Assembly (NCBI RefSeq): GCF_001895925.1
Contig: NZ_MPPI01000011.1
Location: 102,253-166,252, forward strand
Direction of reading: 5' to 3'
DNA length: 64,000 bases
Source: Phormidesmis priestleyi ULC007
GTDB lineage: Bacteria; Cyanobacteriota; Cyanobacteriia; Leptolyngbyales; Leptolyngbyaceae
In this document: one piece after another, positions 27,981 to 36,732 of the stretch
How positions within the stretch are numbered: the first letter of the stretch is position 1
Layout: each line of letters begins with the position of its first letter
Notes under the pieces: model-generated
Databases searched by the model: none
Seen by the model: only the letters and a program-made list of their open reading frames with translations
What the model was told of the DNA's origin: nothing
Translations under genes and position numbers: made by a program

Positions 27981-28946
27981 ATGACCAAAATACTCTACAT
28001 CATCCAAACATTCAAAGATCCTGAACAAATTTATCGCCTAGCTAAGATTATCAAAACGTCTAGTTCAGCTTCGGAAATTATCATCAGTCATGACTATACA
28101 GTCAGTCATTTAGATGTGGAGCCACTGCAAAGTTTGGGCGCTCAAGTGCTTAAGCTCGAAGGTAAAGGAGGACGTGGAGATTTCTCAATGCTTCAGGGTT
28201 ATCTAGACGCGATCGAGTGGGCTTATGCTCATCAGACTCAGTTTGATTGGGTGATTAATCTTTCTGGTCAAGATTATCCAACTCAGCCACTTTCGGTCAT
28301 TGAGAAGTTTTTAGAACTGACCCGCTATGATGGCTTCCTCAACTATTTTGAAGCCTTTTCTGATACTAAAGAAAATCCTTGGGGAAGTCGGGAAGGACGT
28401 AACCGCTACTTATATCAGTATTGGCGATCGGGCCTTGTGATCTCTAAGCAGACACTTCAAGGCAAAGTGCTGGGTCGGTTGGAACTCGCGATCGAAAGAG
28501 TTCAGCCTTTTCTAAGAGTTTTTTCAATCTACGACTGTTTGATGGTGGGCGCTAATGCTCACTTACCGATATTTAATGAAAAATTCTTATGCTACGGCGG
28601 CTCTTACTATCACGCTCTTTCCAGCAAATGTGTCAGATATCTATACGATTTTTTTCAAGAAAACCCGAAAGTAGTTGAATATTATCGAAGGACGGTGTGC
28701 CCTAATGAGTCATTTATACAAACCATCTTAATGAACAGTGGGCAGTTCAATTTTTGTAATGACTGCAAGCGTTATCTTGACTTTGCCAGTGCAGATGATA
28801 GCAGTCGCCCTCGTACACTCAGTGCTAAAGATTATCCAGTGTTAATTCAAGACGATATTCATTTTGCGAGAAAGTTTGAGCCAGCCCAAGATAGCAAGAT
28901 TTTGGACATGTTAGATGCAAGAATACTTCAAAGCCATAGCGTTTAA
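27981..28946 (+). CDS. GT14 core-2/I-branching-type N-acetylglucosaminyltransferase-like enzyme
   Basis: The 321-residue protein fits the Branch/GT14 family: WVINLSGQDYPTQPLSVIEKFL near 90, FLCYGGSYYHALSSKCVRYL near 205, the catalytic-region PNESFIQTILMNSG near 240 and RPRTLSAKDYPVL near 275. Bacterial members transfer GlcNAc or xylose-type residues onto surface glycans. No membrane segment is visible. It is the only branching-type transferase in the cluster and so may add a side chain to the polymer. A gap of 137 bases separates it from the preceding gene. Confidence 0.85.
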   Translation: MTKILYIIQTFKDPEQIYRLAKIIKTSSSASEIIISHDYTVSHLDVEPLQSLGAQVLKLEGKGGRGDFSMLQGYLDAIEWAYAHQTQFDWVINLSGQDYPTQPLSVIEKFLELTRYDGFLNYFEAFSDTKENPWGSREGRNRYLYQYWRSGLVISKQTLQGKVLGRLELAIERVQPFLRVFSIYDCLMVGANAHLPIFNEKFLCYGGSYYHALSSKCVRYLYDFFQENPKVVEYYRRTVCPNESFIQTILMNSGQFNFCNDCKRYLDFASADDSSRPRTLSAKDYPVLIQDDIHFARKFEPAQDSKILDMLDARILQSHSV

Positions 28947-29695
28947 AAATCTCAATTGATTTTCTACATTTATTAACTATAAGCGCCTTTAGTTCTGCAA
29001 TTATTACCCTAACGTTTTAGCTAAAGATACTTCTCTTTGTGGACAAGTAAAAAAGTCAAATACAGAGATAGTTACTGTTAAGTCAATACTAGCTTGGTAG
29101 GTTTAGCGTCTTCCGATCGTTAGAAGCCGCCGATTGAGCTTTGAAGCTGGAGTGGTTCAGCAGGTAAATAAAGCAACACATCTACTTCTAAAGTATCTCT
29201 AAAGGTAGATGTATTAATAATCATTTCCTAGGACAGCTTAAGACACTTGAAACTTGTTGGTTGACAATTAAGACTATTGAGTTTCCTTAAGAGTCTAAGT
29301 AATTTTGACTACCTACTTAAAACGACCTGGCATCATACGTGATTTCACGACTTGTTTTCAAGAAAGCAACTGACACTGTAGATAAAGATTCAGTAAATAT
29401 GCAGATATGCAGGTTGACTTCCCTTACAGACCCACTTAGATTGTACGTACCGAGTCTACTTAGACATAAGCAAAATCGAGCAATTTTCCTGAGTACTGGC
29501 TGAGGTCAAGGGATGGGTGTGTAACGACTTCTGCTTCCCTACTCCTGAGTTTTCTGAAACATAAAGCCAGAGTTTGATAAAGCTTTCCATGCTTCAATGT
29601 ATGCCGCATAAGTAGGTTGTGCTACTCAAATTTTTAGTAGAAGCCCTAATTGCTCTCAGCTTAGTGCTTCAAGAATAGTAATAGAAGATTTTAGG
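28947..29695. other. AT-rich intergenic region
   Basis: About 750 bases without a supportable gene on either strand. A short hairpin-forming inverted repeat, ACATCTAC (29178-29185) with GTAGATGT (29205-29212), is the only regular structure I noted. The interruption suggests the cluster is transcribed as at least two units, with a promoter for the WecG-like gene somewhere here. Confidence 0.45.
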
Positions 29696-30532
29696 ATGGG
29701 TGCGATGGGACAGGTCAAATTACTCAATATTGGTCTCCACAACATCACAATGCTTGAGTTGCTAGACAAACTGCGTTTCGGTGGTGTTGTTTTTACCACA
29801 AATGTAGATCATCTCATCAAGCTGCAAAAAGATAAAGACTTCTATTTAGCTTATCAAGGGAGTGATTACAGAGTTTGTGATAGCCAAGTCTTGCTTTATG
29901 CATCTAACTTTTTAGGTACGCCTCTCCCAGAAAAGCTCTCAGGTTCAGATCTCTTTCCAGCTTTTTATACTTATTACAAGCACGACAAAAACGTCAAAGT
30001 TTTTTTGCTAGGAGCGGCTCCAGGTGTTGCAAAGCAAGCTCAGAAAAAGATTAATTTGAAAGTGGGTCGAGATATTGTTATTGCTTCGTATTCTCCCACT
30101 TTTGGTTTTGAGAAAGATGAAGAAGAGTGCCAGAAGATTATTGATCTGATTGATCAGTCTGGAGCAACCGTTTTAGCGATCGGAGTTGGCGCTCCTAAGC
30201 AAGAACTCTGGCTCACTAGATATAAAGATCAACTAAAAAACGTTAAACTCTTTCTCGCAATCGGTGCGACGATAGATTTTGAAGCAGGCAACATTCAACG
30301 ATCGCCCAAGTGGATGAGCCAGGTAGGTTTAGAGTGGCTTCATAGAACTCTCTGTGAACCTAAAAGACTTTGGAAGCGATACATTGTTGACGACTTACCG
30401 TTTTTTTGGTTGATCATTAAACAGCGATTCAAGCTCTATCAAAACCCCTGGTCTTACGAGAAACAATCTCTGCTTGATCAACCCCAGTCTACTGAAGGGG
30501 CGATTTGCGACCATAAGCTAAAAGGTTTATAG
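29696..30532 (+). CDS. WecG/TagA/CpsF-family glycosyltransferase (GT26)
   Basis: The 278-residue protein carries the family signatures: FTTNVDHLIKLQKD near 32, YRVCDSQVLLYASNFLGTPLPEKLSGSDLF near 62-90, VFLLGAAPGVAKQA near 105, LAIGVGAPKQELWL near 160, and LFLAIGATIDFEAGNIQRSPKWM then GLEWLHRTLCEPKRLWKRY near 190-235. These enzymes transfer ManNAc, ManNAcA or related sugars to undecaprenyl-PP-linked acceptors, usually as the second sugar. The initiating phosphosugar transferase is not in this window. The start may be ATG 29696 or ATG 29705. Confidence 0.92.
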   Translation: MGAMGQVKLLNIGLHNITMLELLDKLRFGGVVFTTNVDHLIKLQKDKDFYLAYQGSDYRVCDSQVLLYASNFLGTPLPEKLSGSDLFPAFYTYYKHDKNVKVFLLGAAPGVAKQAQKKINLKVGRDIVIASYSPTFGFEKDEEECQKIIDLIDQSGATVLAIGVGAPKQELWLTRYKDQLKNVKLFLAIGATIDFEAGNIQRSPKWMSQVGLEWLHRTLCEPKRLWKRYIVDDLPFFWLIIKQRFKLYQNPWSYEKQSLLDQPQSTEGAICDHKLKGL

Positions 30533-30684
30533 AACGTCCTAGAAATCTTAGACTTGAGACTCGTGATTTCCCCCTTGCAATTGTCTACTCTCTTTAGAGA
30601 ATCAGGTAAAAGTTAAGTAGAGTCTGCTTGCTCATGACTCTCTAGATTTAAATCTATTTTAAGAATCGATCGAGGTGATCACTA

Positions 30685-31944
30685 ATGTCAATGAGTCAGC
30701 TTTTGATTTTGGGAGTTGATACTGTTCTATACGTCGGTGCATTTGGCATTCTATTTCTGAGCCTTATTCTTTTGACTGAGTGCATTGCCGCTCTTTTCCC
30801 AACATCCCTTCCCACAGATCAATGTCTTTGGCAAGATACTAGAGTTGTGGTGCTGGTGCCTGCTCACAATGAAGCAATGGGCATTCGGTCTACGTTAGTT
30901 GGGCTGTTAGCCATCTTAAAAAAGCAGGATCGCCTCGTAGTCATTGCAGACAACTGTAGTGATGCAACCGCAGAGGTCGCCCGTGCAGCAGGTGCGATCG
31001 TCATTGAGCGTCAAGATTTGACTCGCATCGGCAAAGGCTATGCCCTGGATTATGGATTGCGCTTTACTGAAACTGACCCGCCTGATGTGGTTGTGATCGT
31101 TGATGCCGATTGCCAGGTTGAGCCAAAAGCAATCGAAACCCTGACCCAGAGGGCGCTGGCGACAGGACGACCGATGCAGGCAACCTATTTGATGGAACAG
31201 CCGTCCTCCGCAAGCCCTAAGCATTCTATTTCTGCCTTTGCCTTCAAGGTGAAAAACCTGGTTCGTCCCAGTGGGCTTGGGCGCTTGGGATTGCCCTGCT
31301 TACTCACGGGCACAGGCATGGCGTTTCCTTGGTCGGTCATTGGCTCGGTTGACTTAGCAAGTAGTCATATTGTCGAAGATATGAAACTCGGCTTAGATTT
31401 GACGATCGCTGGATATGCCCCTGTTTTTTGCTCAGATGCCAATGTAACGGGTCGTCTGCCGCAACATGATCAAGCGGCTGAAACTCAGAGAACTCGCTGG
31501 GAGCATGGACATCTTCAATCGATCTTGACTTATGTTCCTGTGTTGCTAAAAGCTGCGTTGCAGAAAAGACGTTTCGATCTGTTAGCCCTTGCCCTAGATC
31601 TGTGCGTTCCTCCACTCTCTCTGCTGGTGGTCTTGTGGATAGGATTTAGCTTAAGTGCCTTGGTAGCGACGTGTTTTGGCGCATCCTGGATACCAACGGG
31701 TTTGCTGGCGATCACAGGGCTAGTCCTGATCAGTGCAATTTTCGCAGCGTGGGCAAAGTTTGGGCGGGCTGATCTGCCTCTACGTGAGCTACTTGCGATC
31801 CCCTTCTACATTCTCTGGAAGGTTCCGCTTTACTTTAATTTTCTGATTCGTCCTCAGAAAACATGGGTCAGAACTGAGCGTGATCAAGTCAATCCACTTC
31901 AATCTGGTGTGATAGGTGGAGCTGTAGAGCTTTTAGACGATTAG
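30685..31944 (+). CDS. Membrane-anchored family 2 glycosyltransferase (processive-type motifs)
   Basis: The 419-residue protein has an N-terminal membrane helix (about 8-35). The catalytic domain shows VVVLVPAHNEAMGI near 57, ADNCSDATAEVA near 90, IVDADCQVEP near 140, the ED acceptor motif SSHIVEDMKLGLDL near 230 and QRTRWEHGH (QxxRW) near 268. At least two more helices and an amphipathic region follow (about 290-390). The TED/QxxRW set is typical of cellulose- and hyaluronan-synthase-like enzymes. GAGGTG eight bases before ATG 30685 supports the start. It probably ends the polysaccharide cluster. Confidence 0.88.
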   Translation: MSMSQLLILGVDTVLYVGAFGILFLSLILLTECIAALFPTSLPTDQCLWQDTRVVVLVPAHNEAMGIRSTLVGLLAILKKQDRLVVIADNCSDATAEVARAAGAIVIERQDLTRIGKGYALDYGLRFTETDPPDVVVIVDADCQVEPKAIETLTQRALATGRPMQATYLMEQPSSASPKHSISAFAFKVKNLVRPSGLGRLGLPCLLTGTGMAFPWSVIGSVDLASSHIVEDMKLGLDLTIAGYAPVFCSDANVTGRLPQHDQAAETQRTRWEHGHLQSILTYVPVLLKAALQKRRFDLLALALDLCVPPLSLLVVLWIGFSLSALVATCFGASWIPTGLLAITGLVLISAIFAAWAKFGRADLPLRELLAIPFYILWKVPLYFNFLIRPQKTWVRTERDQVNPLQSGVIGGAVELLDD

Positions 31945-32027
31945 AGCTTGCCGATCGAGCGAAATGCTTCTAATCGCGTGGGAACCTGGGCGAAGAATTT
32001 GTGTCAGTTCTACAATTAAGCTGTTGA

Positions 32028-33710
32028 ATGACGCACTGGCACAGGACGACAATTGTGAAGCGATCCCTAAGATCCGTAGAAAGACAGAAACGATTACCTC
32101 AATTTCTGAACCCCTTCTCCTACAGTTTGTTTAGCAGTCTCTCGATCGCGCTGGCTGTCGGAGCTGCAACACCGGGTTTGACGGCAGAACGGTTAAATTT
32201 GCGCCTGGGCCCATTTGAGCAGTCAGTGTCTATTGGAGATTTAGAACGCTTCGCAAAAACGGGAGAAGTTTCCTCAACGCTGCAACTTTATGCACCTGTG
32301 CTGACCCCAGAAGTGCGAAAATTGCTCACGAGTCGCTTGCAGCTAGACCCCAATTTTGGCGAGCAAATCGTTAATGACCTGTTGAAGTCGCCTTCAGGAA
32401 GGCAGCTTTTATCGTCGTTGCAGAAAGCGGTGCCAGAGCTAACCGTTGAGCAAATTCAAGCGGGCTTTTGGTTGGCGGCTCGACAAGCAAATGGGCTAGA
32501 TGCGATCGCAGTGTTCAAAGCGATCCCGCAAGAAACCGTGACAATCGACGTTTCGCAAGCGATCGGAATTGCCTCCCAGCTCAATTTTTCTTATTGGAAA
32601 AGTCAAGCGGTTAGCTCATTGCTAGAGCGGAGTCTAAAGACTGAAGGCACCGACTTTCGATCGAGTTTTGATCCCGCTGCTCTGGGTGCGGAATTGGTGC
32701 AGCAACAGACGCTTACCCTCTACGATCGTGCCAGAAATCGCAGTTTGCCCGTCGATCTTTATTGGAGCGGAAAAACGCAGGGTTCGCTGGTAGTGCTGGT
32801 GCCGGGATTTGAAGCAAACCGAAAGTTTTTAGCCTATCTGGCTCGTCATTTGGCATCACACGGTTTGACTGTGGCCGCGATCGAACATCCTTCTACGTCT
32901 CGCAATAGTTCGCCGATTTCGCTCAATCTCGATCAACTGGTTCCTGCGAAAGAGTTTATCGATCGTCCCCAAGACATTCGCTTTATTTTGGACGAACTGA
33001 CTCGGCTCAATCAGGAATCAGGTTCGCTTCAAGGCAAGCTCAACACTCAACAAGTAACTGTGATTGGGCATTCTTTGGGAGGCTATGAAGCGCTGGCATT
33101 AGCGGGTGCAGAACTAAACCTAGATCAGTTGCGCCAGTTTTGTCAGAGCAGCAATTTGTTGCAGCGCGTCCCGGCTGACTGGTTGCAATGTGCTGCAACG
33201 GGGTTATCAGAGCATCGTCTCAGCCTACGAGATCCACGAGTTGGGCAAGCGATCGCTCTCAACCCGGCGATCGGACAGATTTTTGGCAAGTCGGGTCTGT
33301 CGCAGGTGGCAACACCTACCCTGATTCTGACCGGAACTGATGACACGCTGGCTCCGGCATTTAGCCAACAGCTTCAGCCGTTTGCTCAGTTACCTAATCC
33401 AAAATATTTATTAACTGCGATCGGAAGTACGCACTTGAGCGTTAGTGACCCCACTAGTTTTGGCGGCGCGATCGTTCAGGGAACGCTGGTTAAAGAACGT
33501 CGCGGTCAGGACGTTGAACCGCTACGCCGACTGCTGCAAGGAGTTAGCCTTGCTTTCATTAAACAAGCAAGTCCAGAAGCCAAAACTTACGCGCCGTTCT
33601 TAACTTCTGCCTATGCCCAATCGCTTTCTAGTCCTGCCTTGCCGTTGCGTCTAAACAGAGAGCTTCCGACTAATTTGACCCGTCTCTTTATGCTTACGTC
33701 ACTTCTATAA
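32028..33710 (+). CDS. Secreted alpha/beta hydrolase with N-terminal DUF1400 domain
   Basis: The 560-residue protein begins with a basic stretch and a signal-like helix (about 33-52, ALAVGAATPGLTA). The DUF1400 domain follows, with AERLNLRLGPFEQSVSIGDL and repeated helical segments to about 190. The hydrolase core has VLVPGFEANRKF near 245, the nucleophile in VIGHSLGGYEAL near 345, an acidic residue in LTGTDDTLAPAF near 440 and a His in AIGSTHLSVSD near 465. This combination is a cyanobacterial dienelactone-hydrolase/lipase-like family exported to the periplasm; the substrate is unknown. It ends in a strong terminator. Confidence 0.85.
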   Translation: MTHWHRTTIVKRSLRSVERQKRLPQFLNPFSYSLFSSLSIALAVGAATPGLTAERLNLRLGPFEQSVSIGDLERFAKTGEVSSTLQLYAPVLTPEVRKLLTSRLQLDPNFGEQIVNDLLKSPSGRQLLSSLQKAVPELTVEQIQAGFWLAARQANGLDAIAVFKAIPQETVTIDVSQAIGIASQLNFSYWKSQAVSSLLERSLKTEGTDFRSSFDPAALGAELVQQQTLTLYDRARNRSLPVDLYWSGKTQGSLVVLVPGFEANRKFLAYLARHLASHGLTVAAIEHPSTSRNSSPISLNLDQLVPAKEFIDRPQDIRFILDELTRLNQESGSLQGKLNTQQVTVIGHSLGGYEALALAGAELNLDQLRQFCQSSNLLQRVPADWLQCAATGLSEHRLSLRDPRVGQAIALNPAIGQIFGKSGLSQVATPTLILTGTDDTLAPAFSQQLQPFAQLPNPKYLLTAIGSTHLSVSDPTSFGGAIVQGTLVKERRGQDVEPLRRLLQGVSLAFIKQASPEAKTYAPFLTSAYAQSLSSPALPLRLNRELPTNLTRLFMLTSLL

Positions 33711-33713
33711 GCG

Positions 33714-33749
33714 AAAAGGGGATAGACAGTTTATTGCTCATCCCCTTTT
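33714..33749. terminator. Bidirectional rho-independent terminator
   Basis: AAAAGGGGAT (33714-33723) is complementary to ATCCCCTTTT (33740-33749) with a 16-nt loop. A/T runs on both sides let it serve both the DUF1400 hydrolase gene and the convergent dps gene. Confidence 0.8.
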
Positions 33750-33796
33750 AAGGTTTAATTACGCCTACTTACTGACCAGTGAGAGAACTCAACTAA

Positions 33797-34351
33797 CTAG
33801 CTGCCGACCCCCGCAGGAAACTTAAGATTGGCAGGGGCTTGTTGACCATCGGGTTGGATGGCTTTGCCTTCGATGAAGGAGCGGAGCATCCAAGCCATTT
33901 CTTCATGCCCTTCCATCAAGCCTGTCAAAAAGTCTGCGGTGCCTTGGTCATGAAATTCTTCATCACATTTGTCAATGTGTTCACGCAGACCGCGAATGAT
34001 TTGCTCGTGGTCGTCTACCAAGTTAGACACCATCTGATCAGAAGGGGGCACGTCACCAGTATGCTCTTTGATCGAGGAATACTTTATGAACCCTTCAGCC
34101 GTGCCAACCGGAAAGCCGCCCAACATCCGAACCCGTTCAGCGATCGCATCTACGCTTGTGCTTAAAATCTGATATTGCTCGTCCCACATCAGATGGAGTG
34201 AGCGAAACTCAGGCCCAGTCACATCCCAGTGATATTTTTTGGTTTTAATAATCAGTAGGTAGGTGTTAGACAGATCTTGGTTGAGCAGTTCAGTCACTCC
34301 TTTGCGTTGCTCTTCTGTTAAGCCAATGTTTAACTTACGCATTTTATTCAC
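33797..34351 (-). CDS. Dps-family ferritin (DpsA-like)
   Basis: The 184-residue protein has the Dps ferroxidase signature KKYHWDVTGPEFRSLHLMWDEQY near residues 38-60 and a second conserved helix EGHEEMAWMLRSFIEG near 145-160. Dps dodecamers oxidise Fe(II) with peroxide, store iron and protect DNA. A C-terminal tail of about 20 residues (IQPDGQQAPANLKFPAG) extends beyond the fold. ATG 34351 and ATG 34342 are both possible starts. It is one of two Dps genes in a minus-strand stress cluster that also has sulfiredoxin. Confidence 0.93.
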   Translation of the reverse strand: MNKMRKLNIGLTEEQRKGVTELLNQDLSNTYLLIIKTKKYHWDVTGPEFRSLHLMWDEQYQILSTSVDAIAERVRMLGGFPVGTAEGFIKYSSIKEHTGDVPPSDQMVSNLVDDHEQIIRGLREHIDKCDEEFHDQGTADFLTGLMEGHEEMAWMLRSFIEGKAIQPDGQQAPANLKFPAGVGS

Positions 34352-34488
34352 TACTCCAGTTCGGATTCACTTTCCCATTGCAACAAATCTAAATACCGAT
34401 AACATCGCTCGTAGGGATGAAGCGTCGAGAACTCTAATCAGCCCAATGGAGTCTGTATTTGCTGCTAAAAAAAATAGTATGGAGCGAT

Positions 34489-34950
34489 TCACTGACCCAA
34501 CAGGTATTTTAATTGAATCTGGGTTGTTATATTTTGACCTGCAACAGAAACTGCCGACTCGGTAAACTTGGGTGGGCCTGCCACGATCGTCGGGTTTCTC
34601 GAAAACCCAAACCCTTCTGTTGGCAGCCCCAAAAAATTTCGATTTGCCTGTTTGTCGTTATTTTCGTCGTGCAAGACGGCGATCGCATAACGTCCGGGTG
34701 ACAATTGTTTAAAGGCGACTTTCATTGGGCTGGTGGTGATCTTCACACACTTTTTCTGCACTGCGTTTGCGCCGTTAGTTGGAAAGCCTTGACTCGTTGA
34801 AAACACACTAAAGCAAAGCTGTCCGTTGCGATTTCTCAACCCGCCTACTTCAGCCGTTAAGGTGCTAGACAGCCCAGCATCGGCAGTTGATGCGAGGGTT
34901 AAACTTCCTAGAACAATGATCAAACTCAACGAGCGAAAACGTTTCAGCAT
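34489..34950 (-). CDS. Exported DUF2141-family protein
   Basis: The 153-residue product has a clear signal peptide (about 1-26, cleavage near TADAG) followed by a single beta-rich DUF2141 domain. Its typical residues are visible: RNRNGQLCFSVFSTSQGFP, LSPGRYAIAVLHDENNDKQANRNFLGLPTEGFGFS. The family is periplasmic or outer-membrane associated and of unknown function. In cyanobacteria it is often near carotenoid or stress genes. Two Cys residues could form a disulfide. Confidence 0.88.
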   Translation of the reverse strand: MLKRFRSLSLIIVLGSLTLASTADAGLSSTLTAEVGGLRNRNGQLCFSVFSTSQGFPTNGANAVQKKCVKITTSPMKVAFKQLSPGRYAIAVLHDENNDKQANRNFLGLPTEGFGFSRNPTIVAGPPKFTESAVSVAGQNITTQIQLKYLLGQ

Positions 34951-35104
34951 GTACTTACTTAAAAATTAAGAATAGGAAAACTATACATCTAATGAAACAC
35001 TACGGCAGAACTTTTTTAACCAAGGGATCAAGACTTCTGCAACGCTAGGATGAATAGGTCGAGTTTTTTAAGAGCGAACTCTTGACTTGGACTACGAGAC
35101 TGAT

Positions 35105-35734
35105 TTACAAGACTGGGCCAACTTTGACGCGATGGAGTAAACGATCGTGCTGTTGATAGCCCGCATAACGCACTCGAACTAATACTCCCGATTCAGCAGT
35201 GCCGCTCATCAGTTGATGACGATGGGGATCATAAGGAATCTCGCTGCCGACTGCGCCGATCGCTTCGATGCCCCACTGTTGAAGAAGTTGCTCGATCGGA
35301 CGCATCAAAGGCAATAGCTTTGCAGCGCTCAACTGAGGATTTTGTTGGGCTGCGTAAGTGGCGGCTGACCACTGCAACAGCCACGGCTCTAGGGTTTGAA
35401 GGCTCGTTTGCTGGAATTCTTGCCAGAGATCTTCTCGCTGCTGCACGAGTTGGGATTGCAGTCGTTGATATTCGCGTTGCAGAGAAGCAGAGTTTTGCGT
35501 AGGTTCCTTCTCAGATTCTAGAAAGGTAGTCAGAAGATCGGCAATTGACACCTGCAAGGCTTGACTAAGTTTTTGGAGCGCTTCTAGCCGCATCTGACCA
35601 ATTTGACCCTGCCGCAGCCGCCTGATTTGTTTTTCAGAAATGCCTGCTTTTTGACTGAGTTCTTTAAACGTAGAAACACCTCTCGATCGCATCAAATCCT
35701 GCAACTGAGAGGTGTAATTTAGATGACGATTCAT
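35105..35734 (-). CDS. XRE-type HTH protein with GrpE-like C-terminal domain
   Basis: The 209-residue protein begins with a Cro/C1-type helix-turn-helix (STFKELSQKAGISEKQIRRLRQG, near 20-45, with ALQKLSQALQVSIADLL). A coiled-coil stretch (ASLQREYQRLQSQLVQQREDL) follows, then a C-terminal segment with GrpE beta-domain character: PYDPHRHQLMSGTAESGVLVRVRYAGYQQHDRLLHRVKVGPV. The combination occurs in cyanobacteria and suggests a regulator linked to the DnaK chaperone or a sensor using a GrpE-like fold. It sits between the two dps genes. Confidence 0.75.
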   Translation of the reverse strand: MNRHLNYTSQLQDLMRSRGVSTFKELSQKAGISEKQIRRLRQGQIGQMRLEALQKLSQALQVSIADLLTTFLESEKEPTQNSASLQREYQRLQSQLVQQREDLWQEFQQTSLQTLEPWLLQWSAATYAAQQNPQLSAAKLLPLMRPIEQLLQQWGIEAIGAVGSEIPYDPHRHQLMSGTAESGVLVRVRYAGYQQHDRLLHRVKVGPVL

Positions 35735-35785
35735 AGCATTATGAGTTGCAGACTAACTCTCTAACTCATAGCTCAAAACTCGTCG

Positions 35786-36274
35786 CTATTCCAGCAGACT
35801 TCTGAGCATCCAGGCAGTTTTTTCGTGAATTTGCATCCGCTGAGTCAGGAGATCGGCGCTGGGTTCGTCATTTGCGTCATCTACGACTGGGAAGATCGAT
35901 CGGGCGGTTCGCACGACAGATTCTTGCCCTTGCACGAGCAGCCGAATCATCTCTTCAGCTTTGGGAACGCCCGGAGTTTCTTCGATCGAGCTAAGTTTTG
36001 CATATTCGCTATAGGTGCCAGGAGCGGGAAAGCCCAGCGATCGAATGCGTTCTGCAATTAAGTCTACGGCAAGCGCTAACTCGGTATATTGAGTCTCAAA
36101 CATCAGGTGAAGGGTGTTGAACATCGGCCCAGTCACGTTCCAGTGGAAGTTGTGAGTTTTGAGATAGAGCGAATAAGTGTCAGCAAGCAAACGCGATAGA
36201 CCTTCGGCAATCTCTTGGCGCTTTTGGGGATCAATGCCAAGGTCAATAGGCATACCAGAAGTTTTAGTAGGCAT
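35786..36274 (-). CDS. Second Dps-family ferritin
   Basis: The 162-residue protein repeats the Dps signature with [25 protein letters not shown] near 38-62 and [15 protein letters not shown] at the C-terminus. It is only distantly similar to the Dps at 33797-34351 and lacks that protein's C-terminal tail. In place of the Asp that follows His-Trp there (HWDVTG) it has Asn (HWNVTG); other ferroxidase positions look intact. It is preceded on the same strand by sulfiredoxin 44 bases upstream, so the two are likely one transcript. Confidence 0.92.
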   Translation of the reverse strand: MPTKTSGMPIDLGIDPQKRQEIAEGLSRLLADTYSLYLKTHNFHWNVTGPMFNTLHLMFETQYTELALAVDLIAERIRSLGFPAPGTYSEYAKLSSIEETPGVPKAEEMIRLLVQGQESVVRTARSIFPVVDDANDEPSADLLTQRMQIHEKTAWMLRSLLE

Positions 36275-36318
36275 AGGGTTTCTTTAGTTAGTAATGTGTG
36301 ATTGAAAGTGACTCAACT

Positions 36319-36582
36319 TTAGGCTAGATGTTTTTGCAGAATCGATCGCGGCGCACGGCGAACTCTGCACAAAATTGTCTCATGCCCCAAACGACTACAC
36401 GCTTCATAGCGGTGACAGCCCGAAAACCCATAATATTGACCGTCTACTTCTAAGACATCAATGGGTTCTTGTAAACCAATTTCAGCGATCGAGGTCATGA
36501 GTGCAGCGACTTTTTCCTGATCGTTTTGTCGAAAGAGCGGACGACGAATCTGGTTAATCGGGACTTCCTGAATTCTAACCAT
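36319..36582 (-). CDS. srx: Sulfiredoxin
   Basis: The 87-residue protein has the sulfiredoxin fold signature: VPINQIRRPLFRQNDQEKVAALM near the start, IGLQEPIDVLEVDGQYYGFSGCHRYEA with the catalytic Cys in FSGCHR near 55, and RVRRAPRSIL at the end. It reduces the cysteine sulfinic acid of overoxidised 2-Cys peroxiredoxins using ATP. Length equals the cyanobacterial family. It heads the minus-strand stress group with the downstream dps gene. Confidence 0.95.
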   Translation of the reverse strand: MVRIQEVPINQIRRPLFRQNDQEKVAALMTSIAEIGLQEPIDVLEVDGQYYGFSGCHRYEACSRLGHETILCRVRRAPRSILQKHLA

Positions 36583-36732
36583 CGTGTTCTTAGTTGCCTT
36601 GCCTCTATATCATACTCGTTATGACTATGAGTTGCAAATATTTTAATCTCATCAAGGGTAGATTTCCTGCCCCTTGAGGCGTAAGAAGTGCTAAAAAGTG
36701 GTTGTCTCATACGCCGTCCGCTTGCGGCGGAG

